22,039 nt of DNA, taken from positions 1-22,039 of the IMG/VR virus record IMGVR_UViG_3300047586_000032; one strand, 5' to 3'. Source of the stretch: a virus. Position numbers and translations under genes: made by a program. Shown here one piece after another: positions 21,864-22,039 of this stretch; position 1 is the stretch's first letter; each line of letters opens with the position of its first letter. Under the pieces are notes generated by a model that worked only from the letters and a program-made list of their open reading frames with translations, did no database searches and was not told the origin of the DNA.

Positions 21864-22039
21864 TGACTGTAGCGCCAATTATTGTACATATCTTGGGTGA
21901 CACCGCTGAGCTAGAGGCTTCTCTAGCGACTGCAGGTGGCGCGATAAAAGGCTTCGGCGCGGCATTGATGGGGATCGGGACCGGACTAACCGCCCTCCTA
22001 ACCGTTCCTATAGTTGGAATTGGGGCCGCAGAGATCGGA
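21863..22039 (+). CDS. Tape measure protein, N-terminal fragment
   Basis: 59 codons to the window edge. The start MTVAPIIVHILGDTAELEAS leads into an Ala/Gly-rich helix and GTGLTALLTVPIVGIGAAEIG, the recognisable N-terminus of tape measures (ends in the typical LT.P...G.GAAE). The protein determines tail length and would run far beyond this window. AGGAG (21853-21857) lies 5 bases ahead; start overlaps the chaperone's stop (TAATG). Confidence 0.85.
   Translation, partial: MTVAPIIVHILGDTAELEASLATAGGAIKGFGAALMGIGTGLTALLTVPIVGIGAAEIG

Overview
The window holds most of the head-and-tail building module of a long-tailed (siphovirus-like) double-stranded DNA virus or provirus, preceded by 1.1 kb of AT-rich, gene-poor DNA. 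The gene order is the canonical one: small terminase, large terminase, portal, maturation protease, scaffold, decoration protein, HK97-fold major capsid protein, head-tail adaptor, head closure, neck protein, tail terminator, tail tube, tail assembly chaperones with a -1 frameshift, and the start of the tape measure. No sheath gene lies between terminator and tube, so a non-contractile tail is likely. The large terminase, portal and protease resemble the PBSX/Mu gp29/XkdF type. No integrase, lysis or replication gene is visible.

Host: an archaeon (methanogen-like or another euryarchaeote) is my leading inference, but a bacterial host is not excluded. In favour: TATA-like boxes (TTTATAAG/CTTATAAA between the divergent genes, TATAAAAA at 965, CTATAAG at 18692) and a membrane-anchored thioredoxin-like protein whose predicted outer domain carries seven N-x-S/T sequons. 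Strong GGAGGTGA ribosome sites fit either methanogens or Gram-positive-type bacteria.

Layout. 1-1155: AT-rich non-coding DNA with direct repeats, palindromes and TATA-like elements, possibly an origin, packaging or control region. 1156-1665 (minus): thioredoxin-like membrane protein. 1666-1762: divergent promoter region with a palindrome. 1763-3215: small terminase, then a run of tiny, tightly coupled genes too short for ordinary ORF calling. 3226-11505: packaging and head genes. 11558-18685: an accessory cassette of virion-surface-like proteins, including a fibre-like protein, a heptad-repeat mini-protein, a cysteine-rich YkgJ-like protein and a 1541-residue protein with about 39 repeats of 20-22 residues. 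18728 to the end: neck and tail genes, up to the first 59 codons of the tape measure.

Most unusual points: (1) a uracil-DNA-glycosylase-like domain embedded in the XkdF-type protease; (2) a hairpin that buries the ribosome binding site of the cysteine-rich gene; (3) one inverted-repeat element placed just before both the small terminase and the tail tube genes, 18 kb apart; (4) the giant repeat protein with a 104-residue super-period; (5) five coupled small genes, two of them single-span membrane peptides, between the terminase genes; (6) a clear A_AAA_AAT frameshift site in the tail chaperone. Everything rightward of 1763 is on the plus strand with overlaps or short gaps, so it is probably one or a few late transcripts.
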